From positions 39,683,514 to 39,747,513 of the forward strand of contig OY829537.1 in NCBI GenBank assembly GCA_963691705.1: a stretch of 64,000 bases of DNA. The letters run 5' to 3'. Shown here in pieces: positions 61,743 through 64,000 of this stretch (the stretch's first letter is position 1; each line of letters begins with the position of its first letter). The stretch is from Viola odorata. Lineage: Eukaryota; Streptophyta; Magnoliopsida; Malpighiales; Violaceae. Below the pieces are notes generated by a model, which worked only from the letters and a program-made list of their open reading frames with translations, was not told the DNA's origin and did no database searches. The position numbers and the translations under genes were made by a program.

Positions 61743-64000
61743 GGTATCCGGGCGAGGCTAGCGCAATCACGGATCCTGATGAAGAAAATAAAGGTATTCG
61801 GGCGAGGCTATCGCAGTCACGGACGCTGATGCAGAAATGTAAAGGTATCCGGGCGAGGCTATCGTAGTCACGGATGCTGATGTAGAAATGTAAAGGTATT
61901 CAGGCGAGGCTATCGCAGTCACGTACGCTGATGCAGAAATGTAAAGGAATCCGGGCGAGGCTATCGTAGTCACGGATACTGATACAGAAAAGTAAAGGAA
62001 TCCGGGAGAGGCTATCGTAGGCACGGATGCTGATGTAGAAATGTAAAGGTATTCAGGCGAGGCTATCGCAGTCACGGACGCTGATGCAGAAATGTAAAGG
62101 TATCCGGGCGAGGTTGTCGCAGTCACGGATACTGATACAGAAAAGTAAAGGAATCCGGGCGAGGCTATCGCAGTCACGGACGCTGATGCAGAAATGTAAA
62201 GGAATCCGAGCGAGGCTATCGTAGTCACGGATACTGATACAGAAAAGTAAAGGAATCCGGGCGAGGCTATCGTAGTCACGGATACTGATACACAAAAGTA
62301 AAGGAATCCGGGCGAGGCTATCGTAGTCACGGATGCTGATGTAGAATTGTAAAGGTATTCAGGCGAGGCTATAGCAGTCACGGACGCTGATGCAGAAATG
62401 TAAAGGTATCCGGGCGAGGCTGTTGCAGTCACGGATACTGATACAGAAAAGTAAAGGAATCCGGGCGAGGCTATCGCAGTCACGGACGCTGATGCAGAAA
62501 TGTAAAGGTACTCAGGCGCGGCTATCGCAGTCACGGACGCTGATGCAGAAATGTAAAGGTATCCGGGCGAGGCTAGCGCAATCACGGATCCTGATGAAGA
62601 AAATAAAGGTATTCGGGCGAGGCTATCGTAGTCACGGATACTGATGCAGAAAAGTAAAGGAATCCGGGCAAGGCTATCGTAGGCACGGATGCTGATGTAG
62701 AAATGTAAAGGTATTCAGGCGAGGCTATCGCAGTCACGGACGCTGATGCAGAAATGTAAAGGTATCCGGGCGAGGTTGTCGCAGTCACGGATACTGATAC
62801 AGAAAAGTAAAGGAATCCGGGCGAGGCTATCGCAGTCACGGACGCTGATGCAGAAATGTAAAGGAATCCGAGCGAGGCTATCGTAGTCACGGATACTGAT
62901 ACAGAAAAGTAAAGGAATCCGGGCGAGGCTATCGTAGTCACGGATACTGATACACAAAAGTAAAGGAATCCGGGCGAGGCTATCGTAGTCACGGATGCTG
63001 ATGTAGAATTGTAAAGGTATTCAGGCGAGGCTATCGCAGTCACGGACGCTGATGCAGAAATGTAAAGGTATCCGGGCGAGGCTGTTGCAGTCACGGATAC
63101 TGAAACAGAAAAGTAAAGGAATCCGGGCGAGGCTATCGCAGTCACGGACGCTGATGCAGAAATGTAAAGGTACTCAGGCGCGGCTATCGCAGTCACGGAC
63201 GCTGATGCAGAAATGTAAAGGTATCCGGGCGAGGCTAGCCCAATCACGGATCCTGATGAAGAAAATAAAGGTATTCGGGCGAGGCTATCGCAGTCACGGA
63301 TACTGATACAGAAAAGTAAAGGAATCCGGGCGAGGCTATCGCAGTCACGGACGCTGATGCAGAAATGTAAAGGAATCCGAGCGAGGCTATCGTAGTCACG
63401 GATACTGATACAGAAAAGTAAAGGAATCCGGGCGAGGCTATCGTAGTCACGGATACTGATACACAAAAGTAAAGGAATCCGGGCGAGGCTATCGTAGTCA
63501 CGGATGCTGATGTAGAATTGTAAAGGTATTCAGGCGAGGCTATCGCAGTCACGGACGCTGATGCAGAAATGTAAAGGTATCCGGGCGAGGCTGTTGCAGT
63601 CACGGATACTGAAACAGAAAAGTAAAGGAATCCGGGCGAGGCTATCGCAGTCACGGACGCTGATGCAGAAATGTAAAGGTACTCAGGCGCGGCTATCGCA
63701 GTCACGGACGCTGATGCAGAAATGTAAAGGTATCCGGGCGAGGTTTCGCAGTCACGGATACTGATACAGAAAAGTAAAGGAATCCGGGCGAGGCTATCGG
63801 AGTCACGGACGCTGATGCAGAAATGTAAAGGAATCCGAGCGAGGCTATCGTAGTCACGGATACTGATACAGAAAAGTAAAGGAATCCGGGCGAGGCTATC
63901 GTAGTCACGGATACTGATACACAAAAGTAAAGGAATCCGGGCGAGGCTATCGTAGTCACGGATGCTGATGTAGAAATGTAAAGGTATTCAGGCGAGGCTA
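61743..64000. repeat. Right-hand segment resembling the 4967-7000 block family
   Basis: Kappa units at 61743 and 62558 are 815 bp apart, the spacing seen at 4943/5758, 10087/10902 and 13804/14619. The next interval is 662 bp (63220). Private marks are GGTTGAGGCTATCG near 61650, GGCTATAGCAG near 62372, GAAACAG for GATACAG at 63104 and 63613, GGCTAGCCCAATC in the last kappa, and GGTTTCGCAG in a 50-mer at 63729-63778. The two GAAACAG sites, 509 bp apart, mark a small local duplication. Confidence 0.8.
63729..63778. repeat. Single 50-bp monomer with GAGGTTTCGCAG
   Basis: GAGGTTGTCGCAG has lost one base to become GAGGTTTCGCAG. I saw it once. It ends a minus open frame at 63702-63959. Confidence 0.85.

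Larger units (their letters stand above)
1888..63269. repeat. Kappa monomer: recurrent 50-bp variant, 67 copies
   Basis: Kappa units are 50 bp and share GGCTAGC, CAATCA, GATGAAGAAAATAAA and a following GGTAT. The starts I located are 1888, 3162, 3465, 4943, 5758, 6879, 7182, 8660, 10087, 10902, 12023, 12326, 13804, 14619, 15740, 16043, 18082, 18642, 19763, 19966, 21495, 22616, 22819, 23277, 24093, 24296, 25469, 25672, 27711, 27914, 28372, 29188, 29391, 30564, 30767, 36579, 37700, 37903, 38769, 38972, 42590, 42793, 43251, 44067, 44270, 45443, 45646, 46972, 48601, 48804, 49058, 49465, 50790, 52778, 55276, 55479, 55733, 56752, 57720, 57923, 58177, 60114, 61082, 61285, 61743, 62558 and 63220. Each unit has an NheI site (GCTAGC) and an AATAAA on the plus strand. 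There are two alleles: C-kappa (CACGGATCCTG, a BamHI site, 30 copies) and T-kappa (CATGGATCTTG, 37 copies). The one-base deficit shifts all three frames. Confidence 0.95.
1..64000. repeat. 51-bp tandem satellite array, 1,256 monomers, open at both ends
   Basis: Every base belongs to a head-to-tail monomer of 51 bp. Conserved landmarks are GG[A/T]ATCCGGGCGAGGCT, TCG[C/T]AGTCACGGA, CTGAT and a closing GTAAA. The register starts at base 1, and the last partial unit is 63983-64000 (18 bases). Known length exceptions are 67 kappa units of 50 bp, four 49-mers, seven 52-mers and six other 50-mers, which sum to -74 bp and close the count at 64,000. Beta monomers are about 55% GC. Neighbouring monomers differ at several sites, while monomers thousands of bases apart can be identical, which is the mark of higher-order repeats. 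All units point the same way. Both ends of the window lie inside the array, so its full size is unknown. I see no promoter, RNA gene, transposon or unique spacer. Confidence 0.98.

Noticed and set aside
1..64000. CRISPR array
   Set aside because: Units are contiguous with no unique spacers of constant length and no cas genes. The variation is spread along the monomer, as in satellite DNA.
1..64000. Repeat domain of a bacterial surface protein
   Set aside because: Phase is broken 67 times by kappa and by other indels. A single bacterial frame cannot span the window, and no signal peptide, anchor or flanking gene is seen.
1..64000. CENP-B box or telomere repeat
   Set aside because: I checked the monomer against the CENP-B box spacing (TTCG, four bases, A, two bases, CGGG) on both strands and found no match, and no short telomere-type repeat is present. 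A centromeric role is therefore neither shown nor excluded.
1..64000. tRNA, rRNA or other RNA gene
   Set aside because: No stretch departs from the monomer pattern, so there is no room for an unrelated RNA gene.

Overview
The whole 64 kb window is one uninterrupted satellite (tandem-repeat) array. I found no single-copy sequence, no recognisable gene, no RNA gene and no transposon. The monomer is 51 bp (17 codons). In the register that starts at base 1 with GGTATCC, I count 1,256 complete monomers plus an 18-base partial one at 63983-64000. The count closes: 1,256 x 51 + 18 = 64,074, and the indels I could locate sum to -74, giving 64,000. An array of this size and purity points to a eukaryotic heterochromatic or other satellite-rich locus, probably resolved by long reads. 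The sequence does not identify the species.

Monomers fall into a few subtypes. Alpha carries GATACTGATACAGAAAAG, beta carries GACGCTGATGCAGAAATG, gamma carries GATGCTGATGTAGAA, delta carries GATACACAAAAG and nu carries GACAATGATG. A 50-bp subtype, called kappa here, carries GCTAGC, GGATC[C/T]T and AATAAA. Kappa occurs 67 times and is much the commonest length variant. Its irregular spacing works as a barcode that exposes the large-scale structure.

Layout: 1-1887 has no kappa, and 1-1277 is repeated at 16450-17726. 1888-16712 is built from 3,717-bp and 5,144-bp higher-order repeats. 16713-22389 is a mosaic in which a 203-bp kappa cassette first appears. 22390-32579 is a 5,095-bp tandem duplication. 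30791-36578 is a 5.8-kb kappa-free stretch containing a 21-monomer (1,071-bp) repeat. 35984-46155 holds partial copies of earlier blocks. 46156-52777 holds a 611-bp duplication and a run of four 459-bp nine-monomer repeats. 52778-61742 is a shuffled zone with 2,444-, 3,362- and 7,336-bp duplications. 61743-64000 returns to the block type seen at 4967-5782.

Long open frames, up to 1,496 codons on the minus strand, are explained by a monomer length divisible by three and a consensus without stops in that frame. They are cut by every kappa unit and by several nonsense substitutions, and most begin at GTG or TTG. I therefore do not call genes. The feature list gives the repeat family, its variant monomers, the higher-order blocks and the largest open frames as low-confidence items. 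No gene products work together here; the biology visible is satellite evolution by repeated unequal exchange or segmental amplification.
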